A stretch of DNA of 64,000 nucleotides from Variovorax boronicumulans (GCF_007677875.1 NZ_VEDO01000002.1:434001-498000); one strand, 5' to 3'. Positions 16,044 through 24,657 are shown, numbered from the stretch's first letter. Numbers and translations: made by a program. Notes: generated by a model not told the origin, from the letters alone.

Positions 16044-17009
16044 TCAGACCGCTTGCTTGCGCCGGCGCGTGGCGGTGCACAGCATGGCCAGGCCAACCCC
16101 GAACAGGGCCAGTTGGCTGGGTTCCGGCACTTCGGCCACGGCCTCGCCGGGCAGCGCGAGCTGCGGCTGCAGGTCCGGGCGCTCGGGCTGGATCGGCTCA
16201 GGCAGTCGGTAGGCAGCGACCTCCGTGCCCTGGAAGCTGCGGGTGCCGGGCAGCGTCAGCTGCGCCTGCCAGTCGCCCACCACGACGTTGCCGCTGATGG
16301 TGCCGTTGCCTCCTTTCACCGTGGCGTTGGGCGCCAGGATGCTGGCGTCCAGCGAGATGCCGGCGAAGGAGATGTTCTGGGCCTCGTAGAAGTTCAGCAG
16401 CACGTTGTAGCCGGACAGGCCGCCCAGCATGCCGTTGGACAGGGTCACGTCACTGCCGCCGATGTTGAAGATCAGCGTGCTGCCGTACGCCATGTTGGCC
16501 AGGTTGCTCCAGCCATTGCCGCTGAAGTCGCTGGCGGTGAGCTGGAACACCTCCACGGCACTCCGCGTGCCCGACAGGTACAGCCCGCCCCATTGGCTCT
16601 GGCTGCTGCCCGTGGCGCCCAGGCCGGCCAGGCTGCTGGACAGGCTGCCCATCTGCTGGGCCAGTGCCGTGAAGTCCAGCGGCGACGCGCCGCTCTGCCA
16701 CTGACCCTGGATGCTCATGCCCTTGGTGTCGCGCGTGCCGCCCACATAGGCGTTGCCGGCGATGGAGCCGTTGCGGTAGCTGAGGTCGCCGCCGACCACC
16801 AGGCTCTTGCCGTTCATCGCGAACCCGTTGGCCGACAAGTCGCCCGCGACCGCGACGTTGCCGCCGATGCTGTTGTTGTTGCTCCTGAAGTCGCCGAAGC
16901 TGACCAGGCTGTAGGCGCTGGCCAGGCCCAGCTCGACGGGTGCCGCGAAGACCGTCGAGGTGCCGAGAAGGGTGGCGAAGCCGAGCAGAAGACGGGACGA
17001 TCTGAACAT
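16044..17009 (-). CDS. Choice-of-anchor A family secreted protein with PEP-CTERM sorting signal
   Basis: A 321-residue exported protein. A signal peptide ends near VFAAP (residue 23). The body is a choice-of-anchor A domain with β-helix-like repeats such as GGNVAVAGDLS and GGDLSYRNGSIAGNAYVGG. The C-terminus has the exosortase sorting signal: VPEPSQ, a hydrophobic helix (LALFGVGLAML) and a basic end (RRRKQ). Such proteins are processed by exosortase and usually go to the cell surface or extracellular matrix. No exosortase gene is in the window, so it must act from elsewhere. Confidence 0.88.
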   Translation of the reverse strand: MFRSSRLLLGFATLLGTSTVFAAPVELGLASAYSLVSFGDFRSNNNSIGGNVAVAGDLSANGFAMNGKSLVVGGDLSYRNGSIAGNAYVGGTRDTKGMSIQGQWQSGASPLDFTALAQQMGSLSSSLAGLGATGSSQSQWGGLYLSGTRSAVEVFQLTASDFSGNGWSNLANMAYGSTLIFNIGGSDVTLSNGMLGGLSGYNVLLNFYEAQNISFAGISLDASILAPNATVKGGNGTISGNVVVGDWQAQLTLPGTRSFQGTEVAAYRLPEPIQPERPDLQPQLALPGEAVAEVPEPSQLALFGVGLAMLCTATRRRKQAV

Positions 17010-17172
17010 TCTGAATCCTGAAACTCACGCCGAAACCGGCGCAAAACTGAGCGAGTGAGCAGGATTGTGTTCAGCAATTGGCGCAAGTTTCAGCGCCTCG
17101 TACGGGTCTCCTTGCAAACTGCCGAGTAGTTCACAGCGCGGCGCGAATGGCCGTCGTTTTGTGCAACTACGT

Positions 17173-17194
17173 CACAGCCCGGGCTGCGGCTGTG
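17173..17194 (-). terminator. Hairpin downstream of the methyltransferase-like gene
   Basis: CACAGCC and GGCTGTG form a 7-bp perfect stem about 29 bases beyond the stop codon of the leftward gene ending at 17223. There is no T-tract. The rest of the 213-base gap up to 17009 is relatively AT-rich and presumably holds the promoter of the PEP-CTERM gene. Confidence 0.4.
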
Positions 17195-17222
17195 GCACCA
17201 CAACCACTCGCCCGGCCGCGCC

Positions 17223-18065
17223 TCAGCCGGTGCATTCGGTGCCGCTGGCGCGGGTGAGGCTTGCGCCCTTCAGCAGGCCCAAAGCGCCGTCGGCCTGCGA
17301 CAGCACCAGCTCATCGCCTTGCAGCCGCAGCTGCATCTGGGTGCGCGCGCCCGGCAGCGAAAGCAGTGTGTCGCCCTCGATGCGGCCTCCGTATTCGCGC
17401 ACGCGCTGGCCGCGCGTCATCGTGGCCGTGAACTCCTGGAACTTCTGCTGCACGGCGAACCGCGTGCCTTGCAGCACGCCGGCGCCACACCACAGGCCCT
17501 GCACCTGGGCCGGCACCGTCCACAGCTGCACCTTGCTGGTCTTGTCCAGCCCGACCTTCTTGTCGGGCACGGGCAGAACGGTGGTCTGGTCGGGCTTCCA
17601 GTCGCCCATGTCCCAGTCGTGCGAGACGATGCGCGTGCCGGGCTCGAGCGCCAGCAGACGCGGTCGCAGCGCCAGGTTCACGTCCGGCAGCAGGTACATG
17701 GTGATGACGGTGGCGCCGGACAGGTCGGTCTGGAAGATGTCTTCCACGCGGAACTGCGCACGCTCGGCCACGCCGGCGATGCGCGCGTTCTCCTGGCTCT
17801 GGCGCACGAGGTCGGGCACGATCTCCACGCCCAGGCCACTCGCCCCGAAGCGCTGCGCGGCCACGATCACGATGCGGCCATCGCCCGAACCCAGGTCGAT
17901 CAGGCGGTCCTGCGGGCCGACCTGGGCGATGCGCAGCATCTCCAGCGTGACGTTGTCGGGCGAGGTGACGAAGGGCACCTCCTCGAGCGCGCGGGCCGGG
18001 GTGGCCAACGCCGCGAGCCAGGCCGCGCAGACCAGCGCGGTGCGGGAGCGGAGCAGGGCGTTCAA
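17223..18065 (-). CDS. Methyltransferase-fold protein with an apparent signal peptide
   Basis: A 280-residue protein. The first 26 residues (basic start, hydrophobic core LVCAAWLAALA, then TPARALEE) look like a Sec signal peptide. The mature N-terminal half is a class I SAM methyltransferase fold: motif I is LIDLGSGDGR, followed by GVEI and later DWDMGDW. The C-terminal ~110 residues are β-rich and contain a Cys pair (Cys in LWCGAG and the final TECTG). A methyltransferase outside the cytoplasm would lack SAM, so either the protein stays inside or the fold has another role. It overlaps the TSUP gene start-to-stop by 4 bases. Confidence 0.75.
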   Translation of the reverse strand: MNALLRSRTALVCAAWLAALATPARALEEVPFVTSPDNVTLEMLRIAQVGPQDRLIDLGSGDGRIVIVAAQRFGASGLGVEIVPDLVRQSQENARIAGVAERAQFRVEDIFQTDLSGATVITMYLLPDVNLALRPRLLALEPGTRIVSHDWDMGDWKPDQTTVLPVPDKKVGLDKTSKVQLWTVPAQVQGLWCGAGVLQGTRFAVQQKFQEFTATMTRGQRVREYGGRIEGDTLLSLPGARTQMQLRLQGDELVLSQADGALGLLKGASLTRASGTECTG

Positions 18066-18871
18066 GCGATCAGACCTTTGTAGAGCATGTAGGCGGCCAG
18101 GAGGTACAGCACGCTCGCGAAGACGCGCTTGAGCATGGCCATGGGCAGCGCGTGCGCAGCGCGGGCACCGAAGGGTGCGGTGAAGAAGCTTGCGAGCGCG
18201 ATGACGGCCAGCGCGGGCAGCCAGACGTAGCCCAGCGTGGCGCCAGGCAGGCCAGCCACGCCCTGACCGGCCACCACGTACCCCACCACGTTAGCCACGG
18301 CGATCGGAAAACCCAGTGCCGCGCTGGTGGCGACCGCGTTGTGGATGGCCACGTTGCACCAGGTCATGAAGGGCACGCTGACGAAGCCGCCTCCGGCGCC
18401 CACCAGGCCGGACAGGAAGCCGATGGCGCCGCCGGCTGCGAGCCGGCCCGGCGTGCCGGGCAGCTGGCGCGTGGGCTTGGGCTTCTTGTCCAGAAACATC
18501 TGGGTGGCCGAGAAACCGACGAACAGGCCGAAGAAGACGGCGAGGTAGCTGCCCTTGAGCAAAGCGAACACGCCGAGGCTGGCCAGCAGGCTGCCCAGCA
18601 CGATGCCGGGCGCCAGCGTCCTGACGATGTCCCAGCGCACCGCACCGCGCTTGTGGTGCGCACGCACGCTGGCGACCGCGGTGAACATGATGGTCGCCAT
18701 GGAGGTGGCGATCGCCATCTTCACGGCCAGGTCGGCCCCCACGCCCTGCCTGGACAGCAGGAAGGTCAGGAACGGCACCATCAGCATGCCGCCGCCGATG
18801 CCCAGCAGTCCGGCCAGGAAGCCACTGCCCACGCCCAGCAGCACGAGCTCGATCACCAGCACAAGCGACAT
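18062..18871 (-). CDS. TSUP-family (TauE/SafE) membrane permease
   Basis: A 269-residue inner-membrane protein with about eight helices. Two family signature blocks are present: GSGFLAGLLGIGGGMLMVP near the N-terminus and GFLSGLVGAGGGFVSVPF in the middle, the internal duplication typical of DUF81/TauE proteins that export sulfite, sulfoacetate or related anions. The stop overlaps the start of the methyltransferase-fold gene (ATGA), so the two are translated together. The substrate cannot be read from the sequence. The 6S RNA gene lies upstream on the same strand. Confidence 0.88.
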   Translation of the reverse strand: MSLVLVIELVLLGVGSGFLAGLLGIGGGMLMVPFLTFLLSRQGVGADLAVKMAIATSMATIMFTAVASVRAHHKRGAVRWDIVRTLAPGIVLGSLLASLGVFALLKGSYLAVFFGLFVGFSATQMFLDKKPKPTRQLPGTPGRLAAGGAIGFLSGLVGAGGGFVSVPFMTWCNVAIHNAVATSAALGFPIAVANVVGYVVAGQGVAGLPGATLGYVWLPALAVIALASFFTAPFGARAAHALPMAMLKRVFASVLYLLAAYMLYKGLIA

Positions 18872-18909
18872 GAAAAGATGCGGGGCGGGGGAGAGGGGGA
18901 GAAAAAGGT

Positions 18910-19080
18910 GTCTGCAAGTGCCACCGGGCCGCAGCCTGAACCGGGGGTTCAGGTGGGCGAGGTCAGCCTGAAGTTGGGATCATCTGACGCGAGACGTTCA
19001 CGCTCCCCAGGAAATGTTCCAAGCCCGTGCTCAGATGAGCATTGGTTCAAGGACATAAAAGCCCGGTGCGCACCGCAGAC
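18910..19080 (-). ncRNA. ssrS: 6S RNA
   Basis: About 171 nt between zapA and the TSUP gene, the standard position for betaproteobacterial 6S RNA. The 5' end GTCTGCGGTGCGCACCGGG pairs with the 3' end CCCGGTGGCACTTGCAGAC to make the long closing stem. Internally CCTTGAACC… and …CCTGAACCCCCGGTTCAGG make the flanking helices around a central bubble that mimics an open promoter. 6S RNA binds σ70 RNA polymerase holoenzyme in stationary phase. Ends are set by the pairing; processing may shift them by a few bases. A short T-rich run (about 18901–18907) follows. Confidence 0.85.
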
Positions 19081-19086
19081 GCTTTC

Positions 19087-19092
19087 ATTCTA
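19087..19092 (-). promoter_or_regulatory. -10 element of the 6S RNA promoter
   Basis: On the minus strand TAGAAT lies 6 bases before the inferred 5' end of the 6S RNA at 19080, exactly where a σ70 -10 box is expected. No clear -35 match was found 17 bases upstream. Confidence 0.55.
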
Positions 19093-19148
19093 GGACGAAT
19101 GCGCCGATCCGGCTGCGCAAAGGACGCACGGACCGAAGTGGTGATGCT

Positions 19149-19454
19149 TTACAACAGCCGGCCGTCGTCACCCAGTGCCGCATCGAGCTGCGCGAGGATG
19201 GCGGCCAGTTGCGCATCGGCGGGCAGGCCCGGGGCCGTGGCGGCACCGGCGGCGGGCGGCTCGGTCTGGTCGAAGGCCAGGTTCAGCGCGGCCAGCACGG
19301 CGATGCGGTCGCGCGCGCGGATCTTGCCGGCGTCGCGAATCGCGCACATGGCGCTGTCCACCCGCTGCACCGCTTCGAGCATGCGCTGCTCGCCGCCGTC
19401 GGGGCAGCCGAGCAGATAGCTCTGGCCCAGGATCTTGGCCTCGATCTGCTTCAT
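19149..19454 (-). CDS. zapA: Cell division protein ZapA
   Basis: A 101-residue protein of the ZapA family, which bundles FtsZ filaments at the division ring. The opening MKQIEAKILGQSYLLGCPDG and the central RDRIAVLAALNLAFD helix are typical; the C-terminal helix is interrupted by an Ala/Pro-rich linker. It overlaps the upstream coiled-coil gene by 4 bases and is followed on the same strand by 6S RNA. Confidence 0.9.
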   Translation of the reverse strand: MKQIEAKILGQSYLLGCPDGGEQRMLEAVQRVDSAMCAIRDAGKIRARDRIAVLAALNLAFDQTEPPAAGAATAPGLPADAQLAAILAQLDAALGDDGRLL

Positions 19455-19711
19455 GGCGTGTCCTCCAGGCCCTTGTCGTCCTTGCGGTAGGCCGGTGCGG
19501 GCGCGACCGTGATGGAGTCCGGCAGGCGCTCCAGCAGCGCGTCGATGCGCGCACGGGCCGCGCCCAGGCGCGACTTGAGCGAATCGCGCTCCTGCGTGAG
19601 CAGCGACACCTGCTCGCTCAGCAAGGCATTGGTGCGCTGCAGTTCGCGGTAGCGGACCAGCAGGCGCTCGGTGCGCTCGGCAATCTGCTGGATTTGCGTG
19701 GCTTGGTCCAT
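19451..19711 (-). CDS. ZapB-like small coiled-coil protein
   Basis: An 86-residue protein whose first ~65 residues form a heptad-rich coiled coil (RTERLLVRYRELQRTNALLS region), with a short Pro-containing tail. It overlaps zapA by 4 bases and matches the small TIGR02449/ZapB-like proteins regularly encoded before zapA, so a role in Z-ring organisation is likely. The sequence itself is too simple to prove function. The start is only about 53 bases from the cobalamin riboswitch on the opposite strand. Confidence 0.75.
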   Translation of the reverse strand: MDQATQIQQIAERTERLLVRYRELQRTNALLSEQVSLLTQERDSLKSRLGAARARIDALLERLPDSITVAPAPAYRKDDKGLEDTP

Positions 19712-19763
19712 GGCGGGCGCATTGTAGGAGCCTGCTGGCGGCGCGCGCCCGTAGAATCCGCGC

Positions 19764-19970
19764 CGTTGGTGCTCGCGGCGTGGTTCACGCGCCGCGGTTC
19801 AACGGGAAGCAGGAGGGTGCCGCCCACACGGCGCTGCCTAACCTGCGCTGCCCCCGCAACGGTAAGCGGCCCAAGCCCTCCACGGGTTTGCCTCTCCATC
19901 ACGACGCCACTGCGAGCCCTGCTCGTGGGAAGGCATTGGAGTGTGCGCCGCCAGCCCGGATACCGGCCAA
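19764..19970 (+). promoter_or_regulatory. Cobalamin (AdoCbl) riboswitch upstream of btuB
   Basis: The segment holds the conserved cobalamin aptamer parts in order: GGTGC near 19768, AACGGGAAGCAGG at 19801, the core CTGCCCCCGCAACGGTAAG at about 19849–19866, and the B12-box-like end GCCAGCCCGGATACCGGCC near 19950–19968. Binding of adenosylcobalamin normally shuts expression of the downstream gene. It lies about 80 bases before btuB and probably controls the whole btuB–cobD run. A TAGAAT -10-like box at 19752–19757 sits just before the aptamer. Confidence 0.93.
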
Positions 19971-20052
19971 CGAGGTGGCTGCGCTCGGCGCAGCCTGTGT
20001 GCCCATCGCCGGCGGGGAAGCTGGCGCGGGCGGTTTTCGGGTTCTCCATCCC

Positions 20053-21921
20053 ATGACAATTTGCAAGCCCCGCTGGCGCCTCGCTGCGCTGCCCCTGACC
20101 CTGTCCGCCTTCTGGCCTGTGGCCGGCATGGCGCAGACCGCGCACCGGCTGGACGACACCGTGGTTACCGCCACGCGCAGCGCGCAGCCGCTGGCCGATC
20201 TCGTGGCCGACGTGTCCATCGTGGACCGCACGACGATCGAACGCAGCGGCGCCACCGGCGTGCCCGACCTGCTGGCCCGCCTGCCCGGCATCCAGATGAG
20301 CCGCAACGGCGGCCTGGGCTCCAATGCCAGCGTGTTCGTGCGCGGCGCCGAGTCGCGCTACACCGCCGTTTACCTGGACGGCGTGCGCCTGGATTCGCAG
20401 GCCACGGGCGGCGTGGCCTGGGAGCAGATCCCGCTGTCGCAGATCGACCGCATCGAGGTGCTGCGCGGCCCGGCCGCGGCCGTCTATGGTTCCGACGCGG
20501 TCGGCGGCGTGATCCAGCTGTTCACGAAGAAGGGCGAGGCGGGCAAGCCCGCGCCTTACGCCGGCGTGGGCGTGGGCAGCCACCGCAGCTGGCAGCTCGA
20601 AGCCGGCATCAGCGGGCGCACCGGCACCGACGATGCGATCGACTATGCCCTTGGGGTGAGCAAGGAGCGCAGCGATGGCTTCAACGCCCAGCCGCAGCGG
20701 CTGGCGCCCGCCACGGCCGTTCCGAAGAACCCCGACGACGACGGTTACGCCCGCCTGTCCGGCAATGCCCGACTCGGCTTGCAGATCAACAAGGCGCACC
20801 GCCTGGACGCCACGCTGCTGGCCAGCCAGCTCGAGTCGCAGTACGACGATTTCCGCGCCAGCGCCGCCAACCCGCTCGTGGACGACCGCAACCACAACCG
20901 CCTGCGCACGGCCGGCCTGACCTGGTCCGGCCAATGGACAGAGGCCTACAGCACGCGCCTGCAGGTCACGGATGCGCACTCGCGCTATGCCACCTCGCCC
21001 TCGCCCTACCGCACCGAGACCGACCTGCGCGGTTACCTGTGGCAGAACGAATACCGCATCGGCGTGCACCTGCTCAGCGCCACACTGGAGCGCCGCGAGG
21101 ACGCCCTGGTCAACGGCGGCATCGACCGCGACCGCAGCCAGAACGCACTGGCCCTGGGTTATGGGCTCAACACCGGTCCCCACGCATTGCAGCTGAACCT
21201 GCGCCGCGACGACGACAGCGAGTTCGGCGGCCACACCACGGGCAGCGCGGCCTATGGCTTCGCGATCACGCCGGCCTGGCGTGCGACGGTCTCGGCCGGC
21301 ACCTCGTTCCGCGCGCCCACGCTGTACCAGCGCTTCAGCGAATACGGTATCGGCAGCCTGGAGCCCGAGGAGGGCCGCAACCTGGAGGCCGGCCTGCGTT
21401 GGACCCAGGGCGCCAGCAGCGCCGGTGTGGTGGTGTACCGCAACCGCGTGCGCAACATGATCGTGTTCGGCGCGGCCGGCGCCTGCTTGTCGGAGTTCGG
21501 CTGCTACGAGAACGTGGGCCGCGCGCAGTACGAAGGCATCACGCTGTCGGCCAGCCACGCCGTCGGCAACGTGCAGCTGCGCGGCTCTGTAGACTGGCAG
21601 GACCCCAAGGACCGCGTCACGGGCCGCCAGCTCGCGCGCCGTGCCAAGCGCTACGCCACCCTGGGCGCCGACACACAGCTGGCCGGCTGGACGCTGGGCG
21701 CCGAAGTGCAGGCCACGGGCCGGCGCTACGACAACGCCGCCAACACCAACGTGCTGGGCGGCTACACGCTCGTGAACCTGTACGCCAGCACCCAGGTCGC
21801 GCGCGACTTCATGCTGACCGCCCGCGTCGACAACCTGACCGACAAGGACTACCAGACCGCGCGCCTGTACGACACAGGTGGCCGCATGCTGTGGGTCGGC
21901 CTCAAGTGGGCGCCGCACTGA
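20053..21921 (+). CDS. btuB: TonB-dependent cobalamin outer-membrane receptor
   Basis: A 622-residue outer-membrane receptor. A signal peptide ends near GMAQTA (about residue 28), followed by the TonB box region DDTVVTATRS, a plug domain containing ARLPGIQMSRNGG and VLRGPAAAVYGSDAVGGVIQ, and a 22-strand barrel. The protein ends GLKWAPH rather than in Phe. Specificity for cobalamin is assigned from the riboswitch upstream and the cobalamin genes that follow. A GTG start for cbiA lies inside its last 16 bases. Confidence 0.93.
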   Translation: MTICKPRWRLAALPLTLSAFWPVAGMAQTAHRLDDTVVTATRSAQPLADLVADVSIVDRTTIERSGATGVPDLLARLPGIQMSRNGGLGSNASVFVRGAESRYTAVYLDGVRLDSQATGGVAWEQIPLSQIDRIEVLRGPAAAVYGSDAVGGVIQLFTKKGEAGKPAPYAGVGVGSHRSWQLEAGISGRTGTDDAIDYALGVSKERSDGFNAQPQRLAPATAVPKNPDDDGYARLSGNARLGLQINKAHRLDATLLASQLESQYDDFRASAANPLVDDRNHNRLRTAGLTWSGQWTEAYSTRLQVTDAHSRYATSPSPYRTETDLRGYLWQNEYRIGVHLLSATLERREDALVNGGIDRDRSQNALALGYGLNTGPHALQLNLRRDDDSEFGGHTTGSAAYGFAITPAWRATVSAGTSFRAPTLYQRFSEYGIGSLEPEEGRNLEAGLRWTQGASSAGVVVYRNRVRNMIVFGAAGACLSEFGCYENVGRAQYEGITLSASHAVGNVQLRGSVDWQDPKDRVTGRQLARRAKRYATLGADTQLAGWTLGAEVQATGRRYDNAANTNVLGGYTLVNLYASTQVARDFMLTARVDNLTDKDYQTARLYDTGGRMLWVGLKWAPH

Positions 21922-23243
21922 CGCAGCGCTGCCCGGCCCTCCTGGTCGCCGCCGCGGCCTCGGGCCAGGGCAAGACCACGGTCGCCTGCGCGCTGGCGCG
22001 GCTGCACGCGCGCCAGGGCCGGCGTGTGCGTGTCTTCAAGTGCGGGCCAGACTTTCTCGACCCGTTCTGGCTCGCGCAGGCCAGCGGCGCGCCCGTGCAC
22101 CAGCTGGACCTCTGGATGACGGGGGACGACGACTGCCGCGCGCGCCTGCATGCGGCCGCGCGCGATGCCGATCTCGTCGTCGTCGAAGGCGTGATGGGCC
22201 TGTTCGACGGTGAGCCCAGCGCGGCCGAGCTTGCGCGGCGTTTCGACCTGCCGGTGCTGGCCGTGGTCGATGCTGGCGCGATGGCCGGCACTTTCGGCGC
22301 GCTGGCCTTCGGCCTGCAGCACTACCAACCGGGCCTGCGCTGGGCTGGCGTGCTGGCCAACCGCGTGGCCAGTGCGCGCCATGCGCAACTGCTGCAGGAC
22401 GGCCTGCGAGCGCCTGCCGACTGGCTGGGCGGACTGCCGCGCGACGCGGCCCTGGCGCTGCCCGAGCGCCATCTGGGCCTGACCGTGGCGACGGAGCTTG
22501 ACGATGCCATGGCCCGGCTCGATGCCGCGGCCGATGCGCTGGCGGCCACGCCGCTGGGCCGGATGGATGCCACGGACCTGCAGCGCTGGACGGTCGCCTT
22601 CGCCGCGCCTGTGGAGGCCACCGCCAGCGGGCGCCCGTTGGCCGGCCGCACCATTGCGGTCGCGCGCGATGCGGCCTTCTGCTTCGTCTATGCGGCGAAC
22701 CTGGACTGCCTGCGCGCGCTGGGCGCCGAGCTGCGCTTCTTCTCGCCCCTGCAGGACGCCGCGCTGCCGGCCTGCAATGCGTTGTGGCTGCCCGGGGGCT
22801 ATCCCGAACTGCACGCGGCACGCCTGTCGGCCAACACCGGACTGCGGGCCGACCTGCACGCCCATGTGCGAGCCGGCAAGCCCGTCTGGGCAGAATGCGG
22901 CGGCATGATGGCTTTGTTCGACACGCTGGTGGACGGCCAGGGCCGGGCCCACGCGCTATGGGGCCTCTTGCCCGGCCGCGTGCAGATGCAGCCGCGGCTC
23001 GCGGCGCTGGGGCCGCAGCAGCTGGCGCTGCCGGACGGCCTGCTGCGCGGCCACACCTTCCACTACTCCACCTGCGAGACGCCGCTGGCGCCCGCGGCAC
23101 GTACGGCGCGTCCGGGCCTGGCGTCTGCGCCGGATGCCGGCGAGGCGCTGCTGCAGCACGGCAGCATCCGCGCGAGCTACTTCCACGCCTGGTTCGCCTC
23201 CAGCCCGGCGGCGACCGCGAGCCTGTTCACATGGCCGAACTGA
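21906..23243 (+). CDS. cbiA: Cobyrinate a,c-diamide synthase
   Basis: A glutamine-dependent amidase of about 445 residues that amidates the a and c side chains of cobyrinate (CbiA/CobB). The N-terminal P-loop is AAASGQGKTTVACALARLH; the KCGPDFLDPFW block is diagnostic. The C-terminal glutamine amidotransferase domain has its nucleophile Cys331 in AECGGMM and a His in SYFHAWF. No ATG is available in the right place; GTG at 21906, overlapping btuB by 16 bases, is the best start. It overlaps cobU by 13 bases. Confidence 0.92.
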   Translation: MGAALTQRCPALLVAAAASGQGKTTVACALARLHARQGRRVRVFKCGPDFLDPFWLAQASGAPVHQLDLWMTGDDDCRARLHAAARDADLVVVEGVMGLFDGEPSAAELARRFDLPVLAVVDAGAMAGTFGALAFGLQHYQPGLRWAGVLANRVASARHAQLLQDGLRAPADWLGGLPRDAALALPERHLGLTVATELDDAMARLDAAADALAATPLGRMDATDLQRWTVAFAAPVEATASGRPLAGRTIAVARDAAFCFVYAANLDCLRALGAELRFFSPLQDAALPACNALWLPGGYPELHAARLSANTGLRADLHAHVRAGKPVWAECGGMMALFDTLVDGQGRAHALWGLLPGRVQMQPRLAALGPQQLALPDGLLRGHTFHYSTCETPLAPAARTARPGLASAPDAGEALLQHGSIRASYFHAWFASSPAATASLFTWPN

Positions 23244-23791
23244 TCCTGGGCGGCCAGAAGAGCGGCAAGTCGCGCCGCGCCGAGTTGGCGGCGCGCGACT
23301 GGCTGGCTGGCGCACCCGGCCGCAGCGCCGTGCTGATCGCGACCGCCCCCGGCCACGACGACGAGATGCGCGCGCGCATCGCCCGGCACCGCAGCGACCG
23401 TGCCGCGCGCGTGCCGGGCCTGACGACGGTGGAGGAACCGCTGCGGCTGGCCGAGACCATCGCGGCGTGCAGCACGCCGCACACGCTGTTGGTGGTGGAC
23501 TGCCTCACGCTGTGGCTCACCAACCGGCTGATGCCGTTGGCCGGCCCCGCTTGCACGGCGGCGGAGCTGGAAGCTGCCCAACTGGCCCTCGAAGAGGCCG
23601 TGCGCGCGGCCCCAGGGCCGCTGCTGCTGGTCAGCAACGAGATCGGCCTGGGCGTGATTCCTCTGGGCCGCGAGGTGCGGGCCTTCGTCGACGCGCTGGG
23701 CAGCCTGAACCAGCGCATGGCCGCCTGCTGCGCGCGCGTGACGCTGATGGCGGCCGGGCTGCCGCTGGTGCTGAAGGACGAGGCCGCATGA
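23231..23791 (+). CDS. cobU: Adenosylcobinamide kinase / adenosylcobinamide-phosphate guanylyltransferase
   Basis: A 186-residue bifunctional enzyme that phosphorylates adenosylcobinamide and then transfers GMP to it, during assembly of the nucleotide loop. The P-loop is GGQKSGKS (residues 7–14). The RIARHRSDR block carries the His that accepts GMP, and VVDCLTLWLTN plus SNEIGLGVIP complete the family pattern. It is embedded in an overlapping run, sharing 13 bases with cbiA and 4 with btuF (ATGA). Confidence 0.95.
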   Translation: MAELILGGQKSGKSRRAELAARDWLAGAPGRSAVLIATAPGHDDEMRARIARHRSDRAARVPGLTTVEEPLRLAETIAACSTPHTLLVVDCLTLWLTNRLMPLAGPACTAAELEAAQLALEEAVRAAPGPLLLVSNEIGLGVIPLGREVRAFVDALGSLNQRMAACCARVTLMAAGLPLVLKDEAA

Positions 23792-24657
23792 GCGTTCTTC
23801 GCACGCTGCTGCTGGCGCTGGCCTGCTGTGCGCACACGCTGGGCGCGGCGACCGAGATCGTGGACGAGACCGGCACGCGCGTGCGGCTGGACGCGCCGCC
23901 CGCCCGCATCGTCTCGCTGCTGCCCTCGCTGACCGAAACCGTCTGCGCGCTCGGTGCCTGCGCGCGCCTGGTCGGCGTGGACCGCTTCTCCAACTGGCCG
24001 CCCGAGGTGCGCCAGCTGCCGCAGCTCGGCGGCGGCGTGGACCCCCACATCGAGGCCATCCTGCGCACGCGGCCCGATCTGGTGCTGGTCTCGCACAGCG
24101 GCCGCGTCGCCGAACGCCTGCGCGCCCTGGGCCTGAAGGTCGTGGTGCTGGAGCCCAAGAACCATGCCGACGTGCGCCGTGTGCTGGGCACCGTGGGCCA
24201 GCTGCTGGGCCTGCCCGACAGCGCGGCGGCCGTCGTGTGGCAGCGCATCGATGCAGGGTTGACCGCGGCCGCCGCCACGCTGCCCGACCAGGCACGGCGC
24301 GCCCGCGTCTACATCGAGGTCAGCCGCGGCCCCTACGCGGCCAGCGCGGCCTCCTTCATCGGCGAGACGCTGGCGCGCCTGGGTGTGGCCAACGTGGTGC
24401 CAGCCGACCTGGGGCCCTTCCCCAAGCTCAACCCCGAGTACGTGGTGCGCGCCGACCCCGACCTCATCATGCTGGCCAACCGCACCATGCAGGCCGAAAT
24501 CGACTACCCGGGCTGGCGTGCCATGCGCGCGGTGCGGGAGCAGCGCATCTGCCTGTTCTCGCTGGACGATGCCGAGATCGTGGTGCGGCCCGGGCCGCGC
24601 ATGGACCAGGCGGCGCGGGTGATGGCCGACTGCCTGAAGGCGAAGGTGACGCCATGA
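23788..24657 (+). CDS. btuF: Cobalamin ABC transporter substrate-binding protein (BtuF type)
   Basis: A 289-residue periplasmic protein with a signal peptide (cut near LGAAT, residue 20). Two lobes joined by a helix match the BtuF/FhuD class: RIVSLLPSLTETVCALGA near the start, GVDPHIEAILRTRPDLVL in the first lobe, and the ADPDLIMLANRT block in the second. It captures corrinoid after BtuB and delivers it to BtuC2D2. Start and stop both overlap neighbours by 4 bases, showing tight coupling. Confidence 0.92.
   Translation: MSVLRTLLLALACCAHTLGAATEIVDETGTRVRLDAPPARIVSLLPSLTETVCALGACARLVGVDRFSNWPPEVRQLPQLGGGVDPHIEAILRTRPDLVLVSHSGRVAERLRALGLKVVVLEPKNHADVRRVLGTVGQLLGLPDSAAAVVWQRIDAGLTAAAATLPDQARRARVYIEVSRGPYAASAASFIGETLARLGVANVVPADLGPFPKLNPEYVVRADPDLIMLANRTMQAEIDYPGWRAMRAVREQRICLFSLDDAEIVVRPGPRMDQAARVMADCLKAKVTP

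Noticed and set aside
13133-16297. A 1054-codon open frame on the plus strand
   Set aside because: It is antisense to the UdgX fusion, radical SAM and GDPD genes, which carry clear catalytic motifs. Its translation is low-complexity Ala/Arg/Gln and matches no family.
19618-21918. A 766-codon open frame on the minus strand opposite btuB
   Set aside because: btuB has complete TonB-receptor features and a riboswitch; the antisense frame is a GC-driven shadow.
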